Origin: Chitinivibrionales bacterium
GTDB taxonomy: Bacteria; Fibrobacterota; Chitinivibrionia; Chitinivibrionales; WJKA01
DNA: 13,800 bases
Direction of reading: 5' to 3'
Assembly: GCA_014729375.1 (NCBI GenBank)
Contig: WJKA01000397.1
Coordinates: forward strand, 1-13,800
Shown here: positions 6,208-13,800 of the stretch, piece after piece
Layout: each line of letters starts with the position of its first letter
Position numbering within the stretch: position 1 is the first letter of the stretch
Position numbers and translations under genes: made by a program
The notes under the pieces: model-generated
Databases searched by the model: none
What the model was told of the DNA's origin: nothing
What the model saw: the letters and a program-made list of their open reading frames with translations, nothing else

Positions 6208-6237
6208 CCTGTCGCAAAATTGCGTCTGTGCGACAGG
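6208..6237 (-). terminator. Hairpin downstream of the glycosidase gene
   Basis: CCTGTCGCA (6208-6216) and TGCGACAGG (6229-6237) form a 9-bp stem with a 12-nt loop, starting 18 nt after the glycosidase stop. No T tract follows on the - strand, so termination efficiency is doubtful. A competing stem CGCAA/TTGCG (6213-6217 with 6220-6224) cannot coexist with it. Confidence 0.4.
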
Positions 6238-6255
6238 AGAGATGCAGTTTTGCGC

Positions 6256-8133
6256 TTATAGCGCGCTGTGGGGTGTTACAGTAATGATGTCTCCGGTGCG
6301 GGCAGGGATGCTTATTGCAGCGGTGTTGGAATATTGAAGCATACCGGGCCTGTCTGCGGCAGGATTGTGGATTGCAATATCAACACTGGCCGGAGTATCA
6401 AATACAATGCTCAGATTTTTGATAAACGTTCCATTAACTATATCGCTTTTCTTCGATGCGCTCAGGCTGATTTCCGTTGCGTTGTTTACCAGAAAGAGGA
6501 TATCTTTTCCGGCATGGGCTGCCTTCCATATGTCAAGTGATGGACCCTGGGGGATGCGATAGTGCATAAATGCCTCACGGTTATTCTTGTACCATCGATG
6601 GTAAAATTTCAGCGACTTCTTATGATGGTCGGCCAGAGACTTGAGGTCCATGGAATATGTGGGGATACCAACAGCCATCATCTTGATAATAATCGCAGCA
6701 GCTTCAGCAGGCGTGTCTTTTGCCGTCAGGGTCTGATAGTCGTTACAACTGAATGGTGTATAGCCGTTGATATAGGCGGTCCTGAGAAAGTTGCCTTCAG
6801 GATTGTACGGCGTATCACCGGCACGGATACAGGTCCCGTATTCAAACAGCCAGGGTGTGGCGTAATTCTGTTTTAATTCGGTCATAATATCCGGATTAAT
6901 AGCACGGGTTTTCGAATCAATAGCTTCAAGGAGTCTTCCAAGCCCCTCGACAAGAGAAAAGGTATCATGCTCATGGTCTTCACTGACACATACCTGTCCG
7001 GGGATATTATTAAACAGGTCATATTTGGCGCCGTCAGCACCGTATTTTTCAATAAGCCCTGCAGCGATATCAGCCATGATATCCCGTGCCTGGGGGCACA
7101 TGAAACAGAGGGGATGATATCCATTGTGGGTTTTTGCGATCGTGCCTTTTTCTATTTGAATGAGATACTTCTTCCGTTTTTCGAAACTGGCGCAATCCGG
7201 AGATACTGCATGCGGTGCAGACCAGATCAACGCGCGTGCGCCCAGGTCGTGAATATCACTGATCAATTTTTTCAAATCGGGTATTTTTGCAGGGTCCTCC
7301 TGCCAGTCGCCGAGATTGAGTTTGACATCAAAGTCGCTGTCCAGTCCCGGCCCGAACCAGCCGTCATCGATAATATAATTGTATATCCCCAGATTTACTC
7401 CTTCACGTACATTGTCCAGAATAACCGTGTCGGTTACCTGTGATGAATCCCAGTCGGTCCATGAGCACCAGTATGGCGCCATGCTGGAACCGGTTGTTCT
7501 GTCCTGTTTACCGAGTATCCTTTTCATGTGTGCGGAAAAGTCCCGCAGTGCGCACAGCCAGTTGTCAAATGAACAATCGATGCCTTCCCTGAAATAAATA
7601 TGCTCGGTTATTGAATTATCGTCTTTTGCTTCTGAAACAGACACCGGAATGGGAAATCCTTCAACGCCCCTGCGGATCTGAAGGCCGAACCGTTTCATCC
7701 ATGCCAGCAGTGCTCGCCGCATGGCAGGTTCTTTAACGGCAAAATCTGTTTCAAAATTCTGCCCGATCACGCCGAACATGAACGATGGTCGCCGATTTTG
7801 GCCTGTCAGAATATACACCGGCATACGGATATTGTTGATCCGTGTCTCAAAGGTACGTCCCCAGAATGTTACAAGCTGGCGTTCATTCGGATAGAGTCGC
7901 CCGGTGTCGGGAACAAAAACCTCATGGAAATTCCTGAGTGGAGTGGTTATTTCGTAGGAAATCGATGTTACAGTATCGCCCGGGGGAGGAGTTAGCGTAA
8001 TTTTCCAGGGGCATTGTCCGGTGAGCGAGAAAGATATGCCGTTTTGTTCCCTGCGGGTTTCCGCAAAATTTTCCAGCAAAAATCCGGCCCTGACACCCTT
8101 CCGGGTTTCTGTGTTCACAGTAAACGATATCAT
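6256..8133 (-). CDS. GH36-like alpha-galactosidase family glycosidase
   Basis: A 625-residue predicted cytosolic glycoside hydrolase of clan GH-D (GH36/melibiase-like TIM barrel). Seen: a beta-rich N-terminal part (1-210); the barrel start APYWCSWTDWD (219-229); YNYIIDDGWFGPG (251-263) and LGDWQEDPAKIPDLKKLI (274-291), matching the GH36 LDDGWF...GDW..D..K.P pattern; GADGAKYDLFN (365-375), with Asp372 at the nucleophile position; and CIRAGD (435-440), with Asp440 as candidate acid/base. A C-terminal beta domain follows from about 535. There is no signal peptide, so the substrate is probably an imported oligosaccharide or an intracellular glycoside. Exact specificity (alpha-galactosidase, alpha-N-acetylgalactosaminidase or other) is not determinable. 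TGAGGA lies 6 nt before the ATG. It starts 54 bp after the ligase/acyltransferase stop, so co-transcription is likely. Confidence 0.8.
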   Translation of the reverse strand: MISFTVNTETRKGVRAGFLLENFAETRREQNGISFSLTGQCPWKITLTPPPGDTVTSISYEITTPLRNFHEVFVPDTGRLYPNERQLVTFWGRTFETRINNIRMPVYILTGQNRRPSFMFGVIGQNFETDFAVKEPAMRRALLAWMKRFGLQIRRGVEGFPIPVSVSEAKDDNSITEHIYFREGIDCSFDNWLCALRDFSAHMKRILGKQDRTTGSSMAPYWCSWTDWDSSQVTDTVILDNVREGVNLGIYNYIIDDGWFGPGLDSDFDVKLNLGDWQEDPAKIPDLKKLISDIHDLGARALIWSAPHAVSPDCASFEKRKKYLIQIEKGTIAKTHNGYHPLCFMCPQARDIMADIAAGLIEKYGADGAKYDLFNNIPGQVCVSEDHEHDTFSLVEGLGRLLEAIDSKTRAINPDIMTELKQNYATPWLFEYGTCIRAGDTPYNPEGNFLRTAYINGYTPFSCNDYQTLTAKDTPAEAAAIIIKMMAVGIPTYSMDLKSLADHHKKSLKFYHRWYKNNREAFMHYRIPQGPSLDIWKAAHAGKDILFLVNNATEISLSASKKSDIVNGTFIKNLSIVFDTPASVDIAIHNPAADRPGMLQYSNTAAISIPARTGDIITVTPHSAL

Positions 8134-8187
8134 ATGGTCCTCAAAACATCAGGATAAAAAAGGTACTAAAATATATCCGTGACAGGG

Positions 8188-10890
8188 CTACATACTGCGT
8201 ATGACTTCTTCGATCGAATGCGCGATATCATCTGCGGTGCATTGAAGACCGGGGAAATCGGCTTTCAGAATTTCGCATGTCAATTCTTTGCCGAAAACGA
8301 GCCCGGGCCGGTGTTTTCTTCCGCCGAATATTTTCGGCATTTTTCCTGCAGGGAAAACTTCAAACGCGTTCGTAATCCGTATCGGTATCACTCCGATGCC
8401 GGTTTCCATGACCAGGGACCCGATACCGGACTTGAATGTACCGATTTCACCATCCCGCGTTCTGGTCCCTTCGGGAAAAATAATGAGGTTTTTATTGTTT
8501 TCGATAACAATATGCGATGCCTTGAGCGCTTCAGCGATATCACCATCCCGTTCAACCGGGATCATGTTTGATTTTGCGGCAACCGTGCCGACAACCGGAG
8601 CTTTCCGGAGCTCGATCTTACCTATTGTAAATGTTTTTTTTCTGATTTCCCACGGAAGTGCGCCGACCAGCATCATGACATCGATCGCACTCTGGTGATT
8701 TGCGGCAAAAATGACCGGATGGTCCGCGGGGATATTTTCTGTTCCACGAACGCGTACATTCCAGAGAAGACGGCAGATGCTCAACAGGATATCCGGCAGA
8801 ATCCGGTAGGTCGCGGTAGAATTATCTTCGAGCCGCTCACTGCGTTTTGCGCCCGGCCTGCGCCGAAGGGCAGTGCCAGCCGGCCCTGTTTTGGCCGCCT
8901 GCTGCTCCCGGGGATTGCTCCTGAGGTCGTTTACCAGACGTACTGCATCGCCGATTGTCTCTATTTTTGTCAACGATTCCATCGGTACTGTGCAGGAATA
9001 TTTCTCTTCGAGCATGCACACAAGGTCAAGACTTTTCAGGGAATCAAGCGCGCAATCCAGTTGCAGATGGGCCCGCGGGGTAAGCGCTGTACGGTCCACT
9101 CCGGGAGAGACTTTTTTGATATATTCCGCAATTGTTTTGAATTCTACGCTCTCCATCATTTGCGTCTCCGGATAGGAGAGACGCACATGTGATGCATCGG
9201 AGGGTATAGCTGGTTCTTTCAACCGAACAAAAAGTTTCTCGAGCTCGCCTTTGATAATTTTTCGAGTTGTGGTGCGGGGGATCGCCTGGTACGAAACGAC
9301 AAATGTACCAATTTTTTTGTACGTCGGAAGGTTTTGTCCCATTCGAGCAAGCTCTTCATTGATAATCCGGGTGGATTTCTTTACCGGATTGCTTGTCCTG
9401 GTTTCTTTTGAGGGAACAATCACTGCGGCAACAGATTCTTCGCTTGTTTGTTTCCATCCGAAAATCCCGATTTCTTCAATCCGGGGAGATGTCGAATAAT
9501 ACTGCTCGAGTTCTTCAGGGTAAACATTTTTCCCGGAACTCAAAACAATGACATCCTTGGCCCGGCCGGTGATATACAGGTATCCGTCATCGGTAATTCT
9601 GCCGAGATCGCCCGTATGGAACCATCCCTGGTCATCAAAGACAGCCTTTGTTGCTTCATCGTTGTTATAATACCCTGGAAACACTGTTTCCCCCCGGAAA
9701 AGCACTTCACCAATCCCGTCGGCATTCGGCCCGCTGATTTTCATCTCATTGCCTTCAAGCACTTTCCCCACCGATGCCTGACGGGGACCATCAACAGGGC
9801 AGAGGGTAATCGGACCAAATGTCTCGGTCAGCCCATACCCTTCCACGATATTGAATCCCATAAGCCGGAACCCGTCAAAATACTGTTTCCTGAGCGATGA
9901 ACCGCCGGAGATAATACACTGAATATTTCCGCCAAAGCTTTTATGAACAGAACCGAACAGTTTTTTCCGGAAATTCATGCCCAGGATTGTTCCTGCGGAT
10001 GATGATACGGCCTTGAGCATGCTGAATATCATTTTCACCACCGCGCCCCGGGAATTTACATTCCGGTAGATGTTTTCGTAAAAAAGTTCGAGCATCTGGG
10101 GCACTGCCGGCAGAATGCTGACTTTTTTATCATTAAGCCCTTCGAGGATAAGCGGACCTTTGATCGCGGGAATAAATACAACGTCGATCCCGGTCGGCAG
10201 TGTTGCAGCGCAGCACGCGGCAAAGCCGAATACGTGATGAAGCGGGAGGATTGCAATCATGGTATCTGATGAATCGACTTTCATGCGGGGGACGCCGTAG
10301 CGCGAAACAGTCGTAAAATTCTGCTGGGTGAGCATAACGCCTTTTGCCTTGCCTGTAGTTCCTGATGTAAATAATATCGCCAGGTGGTCATCGGGGGAAA
10401 GGGAGCAATCGAGTGCGTCGGTATCAGGATCGCCACCGGCAATAAAGCGCGAAAAGCCGACCTGGCCGTCGGGCGGGTCTGGTTCAAGCACGACAATCCG
10501 GTCGATAAAATCAAACTCGCTTTTCAGTTTTTCAAACAATGAAAGATACATGCGCGAGCAGAAAACGATACGCGCGCGGGTCAGACGGATAATTTCTGTA
10601 ATCTCGGGTCCGGGAATATTCGGATCGATCGGTACGATACACCCGCGCGCAAGCATGGGACCATGGTACGCGATCACCCATTCCGGGCAATTCGCGCCGA
10701 TAACCGCGGCTGTAAATCCCTCCGGATACCCGAATGATTTCAAGACCGAAACCAGGCGGTTGAGATCTCGATGAAAATCGCCGTAGGTCCAGGTTTGATA
10801 CGCATTGTTGCGCTTGATATGAAAGCAGTCTCGATCGGCATTGGTCTGCAATGATTGCCGCAGAAGATCGGCGTATACTTTTTCGTTCAT
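8188..10890 (-). CDS. Fusion of acyl-CoA/ACP ligase, acyl carrier domain and PlsC acyltransferase
   Basis: A 900-residue three-domain lipid enzyme. Residues 1-555 form an AMP-forming ligase: FTSGTTGKAKG (174-184) binds ATP, GYGLTET (351-357), GWFHTGDLG (422-430) and the catalytic Lys of TTTRKIIKG (Lys544). Residues 580-655 form a carrier domain with LDSLKSL, Ser617 being the phosphopantetheine site. After a basic linker (660-690), residues 700-900 form a PlsC/LPLAT acyltransferase with NHQSAID (731-737, the HX4D motif), TFTIGKIEL (753-761) and FPEGTR (805-810). The layout suggests a fatty acid is adenylated, loaded on the internal carrier and passed to a lysophospholipid or glycerol-phosphate acceptor, as in E. 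coli Aas but with the order reversed and a carrier added. ATG at 10888-10890 has AAGGAG 5 nt upstream; a TTG five codons earlier overlaps that site and is rejected. Confidence 0.92.
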   Translation of the reverse strand: MNEKVYADLLRQSLQTNADRDCFHIKRNNAYQTWTYGDFHRDLNRLVSVLKSFGYPEGFTAAVIGANCPEWVIAYHGPMLARGCIVPIDPNIPGPEITEIIRLTRARIVFCSRMYLSLFEKLKSEFDFIDRIVVLEPDPPDGQVGFSRFIAGGDPDTDALDCSLSPDDHLAILFTSGTTGKAKGVMLTQQNFTTVSRYGVPRMKVDSSDTMIAILPLHHVFGFAACCAATLPTGIDVVFIPAIKGPLILEGLNDKKVSILPAVPQMLELFYENIYRNVNSRGAVVKMIFSMLKAVSSSAGTILGMNFRKKLFGSVHKSFGGNIQCIISGGSSLRKQYFDGFRLMGFNIVEGYGLTETFGPITLCPVDGPRQASVGKVLEGNEMKISGPNADGIGEVLFRGETVFPGYYNNDEATKAVFDDQGWFHTGDLGRITDDGYLYITGRAKDVIVLSSGKNVYPEELEQYYSTSPRIEEIGIFGWKQTSEESVAAVIVPSKETRTSNPVKKSTRIINEELARMGQNLPTYKKIGTFVVSYQAIPRTTTRKIIKGELEKLFVRLKEPAIPSDASHVRLSYPETQMMESVEFKTIAEYIKKVSPGVDRTALTPRAHLQLDCALDSLKSLDLVCMLEEKYSCTVPMESLTKIETIGDAVRLVNDLRSNPREQQAAKTGPAGTALRRRPGAKRSERLEDNSTATYRILPDILLSICRLLWNVRVRGTENIPADHPVIFAANHQSAIDVMMLVGALPWEIRKKTFTIGKIELRKAPVVGTVAAKSNMIPVERDGDIAEALKASHIVIENNKNLIIFPEGTRTRDGEIGTFKSGIGSLVMETGIGVIPIRITNAFEVFPAGKMPKIFGGRKHRPGLVFGKELTCEILKADFPGLQCTADDIAHSIEEVIRSM

Positions 10891-10895
10891 GAAAA

Positions 10896-10901
10896 CTCCT
10901 T
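10896..10901 (-). promoter_or_regulatory. Ribosome binding site fixing the ligase fusion start
   Basis: AAGGAG on the - strand ends 5 nt before the ATG at 10890. The upstream TTG at 10905 would place this site inside the coding region and has none of its own. Confidence 0.7.
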
Positions 10902-10918
10902 GCAATGAGGCCCCTTAA

Positions 10919-10948
10919 AAGATACGCTGTTTAATTCAATGAAGTAAA
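10919..10948 (-). promoter_or_regulatory. Possible promoter of the ligase fusion gene
   Basis: On the - strand, TTTACT (10948-10943) and TATCTT (10924-10919) are 18 bp apart, each matching consensus at four of six positions. The transcript would have a short leader of about 20 nt. No TGGCAC-N5-TTGC sigma-54 element was found in 10891-11132 by eye. Confidence 0.3.
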
Positions 10949-10982
10949 GATTTTTTTTTGAGTGCGCGAAGCGATGGGATTT

Positions 10983-10991
10983 TGCTATATT
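10983..10991 (+). promoter_or_regulatory. Possible extended -10 promoter of the PAS/sigma-54 regulator
   Basis: TGCTATATT fits the extended -10 form TG-N-TATAAT at all but one position; no -35 box is seen 17 bp upstream. It would give a leader of about 135 nt before the regulator ATG at 11133. Confidence 0.35.
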
Positions 10992-11132
10992 TTGTATGAA
11001 TTGAAATGTAATGACGTAATTGTACGGTAAAAGTGGAAACGGTCGGGGCAGGCTGTATATTCATTTCGCAGGACCGCAGCAGGGAAGCAGCGGTTATACA
11101 GGAGCGGGTTTGCAAAATCAAGGGAGATTGCT

Positions 11133-13787
11133 ATGAACGCATCTGAAGATGGAACAGTACATGCCGACCAGGAGCTGGGTCGCGCGCATAAGCGGATTGC
11201 CGAACTTAAAGCCGCGGGTGAGGAACTGGAGAGACTTCGGGAAGAGCTGAAAAAGAGTGAAGAGCGGTACCGGACTGCATTCGAGTATACCGGTACGGCA
11301 ATGATGGTTGTTGAGGAGGATACGACCATATCGATGGGCAATCATAAGCTCGAGGAGGTGACCGGCTATCCGCAGGAGGAGGCGACCAGAGGACACAAAT
11401 GGACCGAATTTGTTACCAACACAGATTTCACCCGCCTCATGGAGTATCATCAACAGCGCCGCAATGGGGCCGCCAGCACGATTCCCAGCGAATATGAGTT
11501 CAGGCTCAAGCATAGATCAGGAGAGCTGAAGGATATCCTGATGAATGTCAGCATGATTCCGGGCACAAAAAAATCGCTTATTTCATTAATCGACATTACC
11601 GAACGAAAAAAAACCGAGGAGGCGCTCCGTGAGAGTGAAGAAAAGTATCGCGATCTTTTCGAAAACGCCAATGATATAATCTACACCACCGATCTTAACG
11701 GAAATTTTACTTCTGCAAATGCAGCGGCGCTGCGGACATACGGGTATACGGCCGACGAAATCACCGGTGTAAACATGGCTGAAATAATCCATCGTGATTA
11801 TCTTGACACAGCCCGTCAAAAAGTAAAGGAAAAACTTCGCACGAGCGAGCCGACCACACCGTATGAGCTTCTGACGCTCGGCCGCGATAATACGCATGTA
11901 TGGGTCGAGGTGAGTACGCGGCTGATGCGGGACCCGTCGGGGAGTGCAATCGGAATTCAGGGAGTCGCCCGGAATATCACCGACCGGAAAAAAGCGGAAA
12001 TCGAGCTTGCAGAGAGCGAAAAACGGTTCCGGGAAACCGCGGAGACAATCCCTGCCGTCATTTCTGAAATGGACATGGAGATGAAATTTACCTATGTCAA
12101 TAAATGGGGACTCGACCTGTTCGGGTTCACCGAAAGCGACCTGCGCAACGGATTGAATGTCGCCGATGTCCTGCCTCCTGAATCGCATCCTGTGGCGCGT
12201 GAGGATTTCACCAATGTGGTTTCGGGTGATTTCGGCAACGCAAAAGAGTATAAAATGAAAAAGAAAGACGGTGAAATTGTTTATGCATTGATAAACTCTT
12301 CACCGATACTGAAAGAAGGAAAACCTGCAGGAATGCGCTCCTGCCTTATCGACATTACAGAAAAGAAGAAAGCCCAGGACCTTCTGATACTCAGCGAAGA
12401 GAAATTCCGGGGGATTTTCCAGAAATCGCCGATCGGCATCGCACTTCTTTCCCGAGAGGGAACAGTCATTGAACAGAATGCCGCATTTGAAGGCATTCTT
12501 ACGAAACACGGCCTGCACCGTAGTGCATTTTTGCTTTTTTCCTCGGTCAATGTTGGGGAAAAGGACCGGGCAGCGCTCTCCTCTGGAAATGAAATCAATT
12601 TTGAATCTGAATGCACGCCCGATATATGCCTGTCAGGCACCGGCGAGACCAATTTTTGTGAATGGCATGTCACGCCGCTGGGGCCGTCGGCTGGAAAAGA
12701 AACACAAACCCTGCTTGTGCAGGTCCAGGATATTACCGACCGGAAACTTGCCGAGCAGGCACGGCTGAAAACAGCCAGGGATGAAGCAGACCGGGCAAAC
12801 AGGCTTGTTATGGACCTGAAAAAAGAGCTTCGGGAAAGCCACCATTTTTACACCATGGTGAGCCGGAGTCCTGCAATGAAAGAGATATTCGATATTCTCC
12901 CTGAAGTGGCCCGGGCTTCTGCAACAGTGCTGATTTCCGGTGAAAGCGGTACGGGAAAAGAGCTGATTGCCCGTTCACTTCACGACCAGGGGCCGCGGAA
13001 ATCAAAGCCGTTCATTGCGATCAACTGTAGTGCGCTTCCCGACTCACTCCTTGAATCAGAGCTGTTCGGATACAAAGCCGGGGCTTTTACGGATGCAAAA
13101 AAAGACAAGCCCGGAAAATTCGCCCTTGCCCAGGGAGGGACCATTTTTCTGGATGAAATCGGAGATATTTCCACGGCAATGCAGGTGAAACTGCTGCGGG
13201 TTCTTCAGGAAAAAGTATTCGAGCCGCTCGGAGGCACCCAGACTGTCAAGGCCGACGTGCGTGTCATTGCCGCAACAAACAGGGACATTCAGGAAATGGT
13301 AAAAAACGGCAGTTTCCGCGAAGACCTCTTTTACCGGATCAGGGTCCTCAATATCAAGCTGCCCACCCTCTGCGAGCGACGGTGCGATATACCGCTTCTG
13401 TGCGATCATTTTATCAGCCTTTTCAATGCACGCTATCATAAAAATATCCGGAAAATATCAGAAAAAGCCCTTGACATGCTCATGGCGCATACTTTTCCCG
13501 GAAATATCAGGGAGCTGGAAAATGTTATCGAACATGCGTTTATTTTCTGCAAAAGCCGGGTAATCGATGTCAAACACCTTCCCGAAGAGTTCAGGGACGG
13601 ACCGCGCGTACAGCAGGAAACAGCAAAAACCCTGGCCGCTGTGCGGGACTTCAAAGACCTCGAACGGCTCTATATCGAATCGGTCCTGTCCGATACAGGG
13701 GGCAACAAAACGCGTGCAGCAAAAAAACTTGGAATTCATAAAGCAACGCTTTTCAGAAAGCTCAAACAACTGGGACTCAGTGTCTGA
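11133..13787 (+). CDS. Four-PAS sigma-54-dependent enhancer-binding regulator
   Basis: An 884-residue cytosolic transcription activator. Seen: an N-terminal coiled coil (15-45); four PAS domains at about 43-158, 168-285, 296-412 and 421-538, each ending in the DIT(E/D)(R/K)K-type PAC motif; a second coiled coil (540-570); and a sigma-54 AAA+ domain (575-815) with Walker A GESGTGKE (603-610), GAFTDA (650-655), Walker B LDEIGD (673-678) and FREDLFYRI (728-736). A Fis-type helix-turn-helix ends the chain: GGNKTRAAKKLGIHKATLFRKL (about 856-877). There is no receiver domain, kinase domain or membrane segment, so signals are probably sensed directly by the PAS domains (small molecule, redox or cofactor). 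GAFTDA replaces the usual GAFTGA loop that contacts sigma-54. It is divergent from the ligase/glycosidase pair, its likeliest local target. AAGGGAG about 7 nt before the ATG supports the start. Confidence 0.94.
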   Translation: MNASEDGTVHADQELGRAHKRIAELKAAGEELERLREELKKSEERYRTAFEYTGTAMMVVEEDTTISMGNHKLEEVTGYPQEEATRGHKWTEFVTNTDFTRLMEYHQQRRNGAASTIPSEYEFRLKHRSGELKDILMNVSMIPGTKKSLISLIDITERKKTEEALRESEEKYRDLFENANDIIYTTDLNGNFTSANAAALRTYGYTADEITGVNMAEIIHRDYLDTARQKVKEKLRTSEPTTPYELLTLGRDNTHVWVEVSTRLMRDPSGSAIGIQGVARNITDRKKAEIELAESEKRFRETAETIPAVISEMDMEMKFTYVNKWGLDLFGFTESDLRNGLNVADVLPPESHPVAREDFTNVVSGDFGNAKEYKMKKKDGEIVYALINSSPILKEGKPAGMRSCLIDITEKKKAQDLLILSEEKFRGIFQKSPIGIALLSREGTVIEQNAAFEGILTKHGLHRSAFLLFSSVNVGEKDRAALSSGNEINFESECTPDICLSGTGETNFCEWHVTPLGPSAGKETQTLLVQVQDITDRKLAEQARLKTARDEADRANRLVMDLKKELRESHHFYTMVSRSPAMKEIFDILPEVARASATVLISGESGTGKELIARSLHDQGPRKSKPFIAINCSALPDSLLESELFGYKAGAFTDAKKDKPGKFALAQGGTIFLDEIGDISTAMQVKLLRVLQEKVFEPLGGTQTVKADVRVIAATNRDIQEMVKNGSFREDLFYRIRVLNIKLPTLCERRCDIPLLCDHFISLFNARYHKNIRKISEKALDMLMAHTFPGNIRELENVIEHAFIFCKSRVIDVKHLPEEFRDGPRVQQETAKTLAAVRDFKDLERLYIESVLSDTGGNKTRAAKKLGIHKATLFRKLKQLGLSV

Positions 13788-13800
13788 CCATGCATAACAC

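Larger units (their letters stand above)
5936..6255. other. Gene-free 320-bp region upstream of the duplicated-domain gene
   Basis: This gap lies between two - strand genes. It must hold the promoter of the 181-residue gene, but no -35/-10 pair of normal spacing stands out; TATAAA on the - strand about 45 bp before the ATG is the best lone -10-like box. A 73-residue + strand frame at 5916-6137 has no ribosome binding site and overlaps the neighbouring gene, so I do not call it. The half nearer the glycosidase is AT-rich and holds three inverted repeats, listed separately. A 7-bp stem TTGCTTA/TAAGCAA (6094-6100 with 6112-6118) is also present. Confidence 0.6.

Noticed and set aside
8288..9192. 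Long + strand frames (136 and 165 residues) opposite the ligase fusion
   Set aside because: The - strand protein has continuous conserved motifs here; these frames are antisense shadows.
11586..12188. 200-residue - strand frame opposite the PAS regulator
   Set aside because: It is antisense to well-defined PAS domains and shows no family signature.

Overview
The window reads as a chromosomal segment of a Gram-negative-type bacterium of moderate GC content. It has sigma-54 machinery (a large PAS/AAA+ enhancer-binding protein), an exported DUF1573 protein with a signal peptide, consensus-like purine-rich Shine-Dalgarno sequences and one sigma-70-type promoter close to consensus. Lineage cannot be fixed from the sequence. 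The mix of a standalone NFACT-R protein, a ligase-ACP-acyltransferase fusion and a multi-PAS sigma-54 regulator would fit the FCB/Fibrobacterota or Spirochaetota neighbourhood, but that is only an impression. No transposase, integrase, phage gene or CRISPR array was seen.

Left part (1-3240). A rho-independent terminator serving an off-window + strand gene lies inside the 3' end of a - strand PD-(D/E)XK nuclease of the RecB/AddB/Cas4 type, which keeps four cysteines for an Fe-S cluster. Upstream of it on the same strand is a small zinc-ribbon protein with a good promoter. Divergent from these is a + strand pair: an NFACT-R protein lacking the NFACT-N half, then a small cyclic-nucleotide-binding-domain protein.

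Middle (3241-6255). An initiator tRNA-fMet(CAU) with its own hairpin is followed by an exported DUF1573 protein. That gene converges on ammonia-type NAD+ synthetase (nadE), which carries a roughly 45-residue insertion. Next on the - strand is an unrecognised 181-residue protein built from two copies of one domain and ending in an acidic LPF tail like that of SSB. Its upstream region (5936-6255) has no gene but holds three closely spaced inverted repeats.

Right part (6256-13800). A GH36-like glycosidase lies 54 bp downstream of a 900-residue fusion of acyl-CoA/ACP ligase, acyl carrier domain and PlsC acyltransferase, both on the - strand. A 242-bp divergent intergenic region separates them from an 884-residue + strand regulator with four PAS domains, a sigma-54 AAA+ domain (GAFTDA variant of the GAFTGA loop) and a Fis-type helix-turn-helix. 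This regulator is the natural candidate to control the divergent lipid/glycosidase pair, although no clear -24/-12 promoter was found by eye.

Most genes are housekeeping or accessory single genes. The least explained items are the duplicated-domain protein with the SSB-like tail and its palindrome-rich leader, and the NFACT-R protein without its catalytic N-terminal half.
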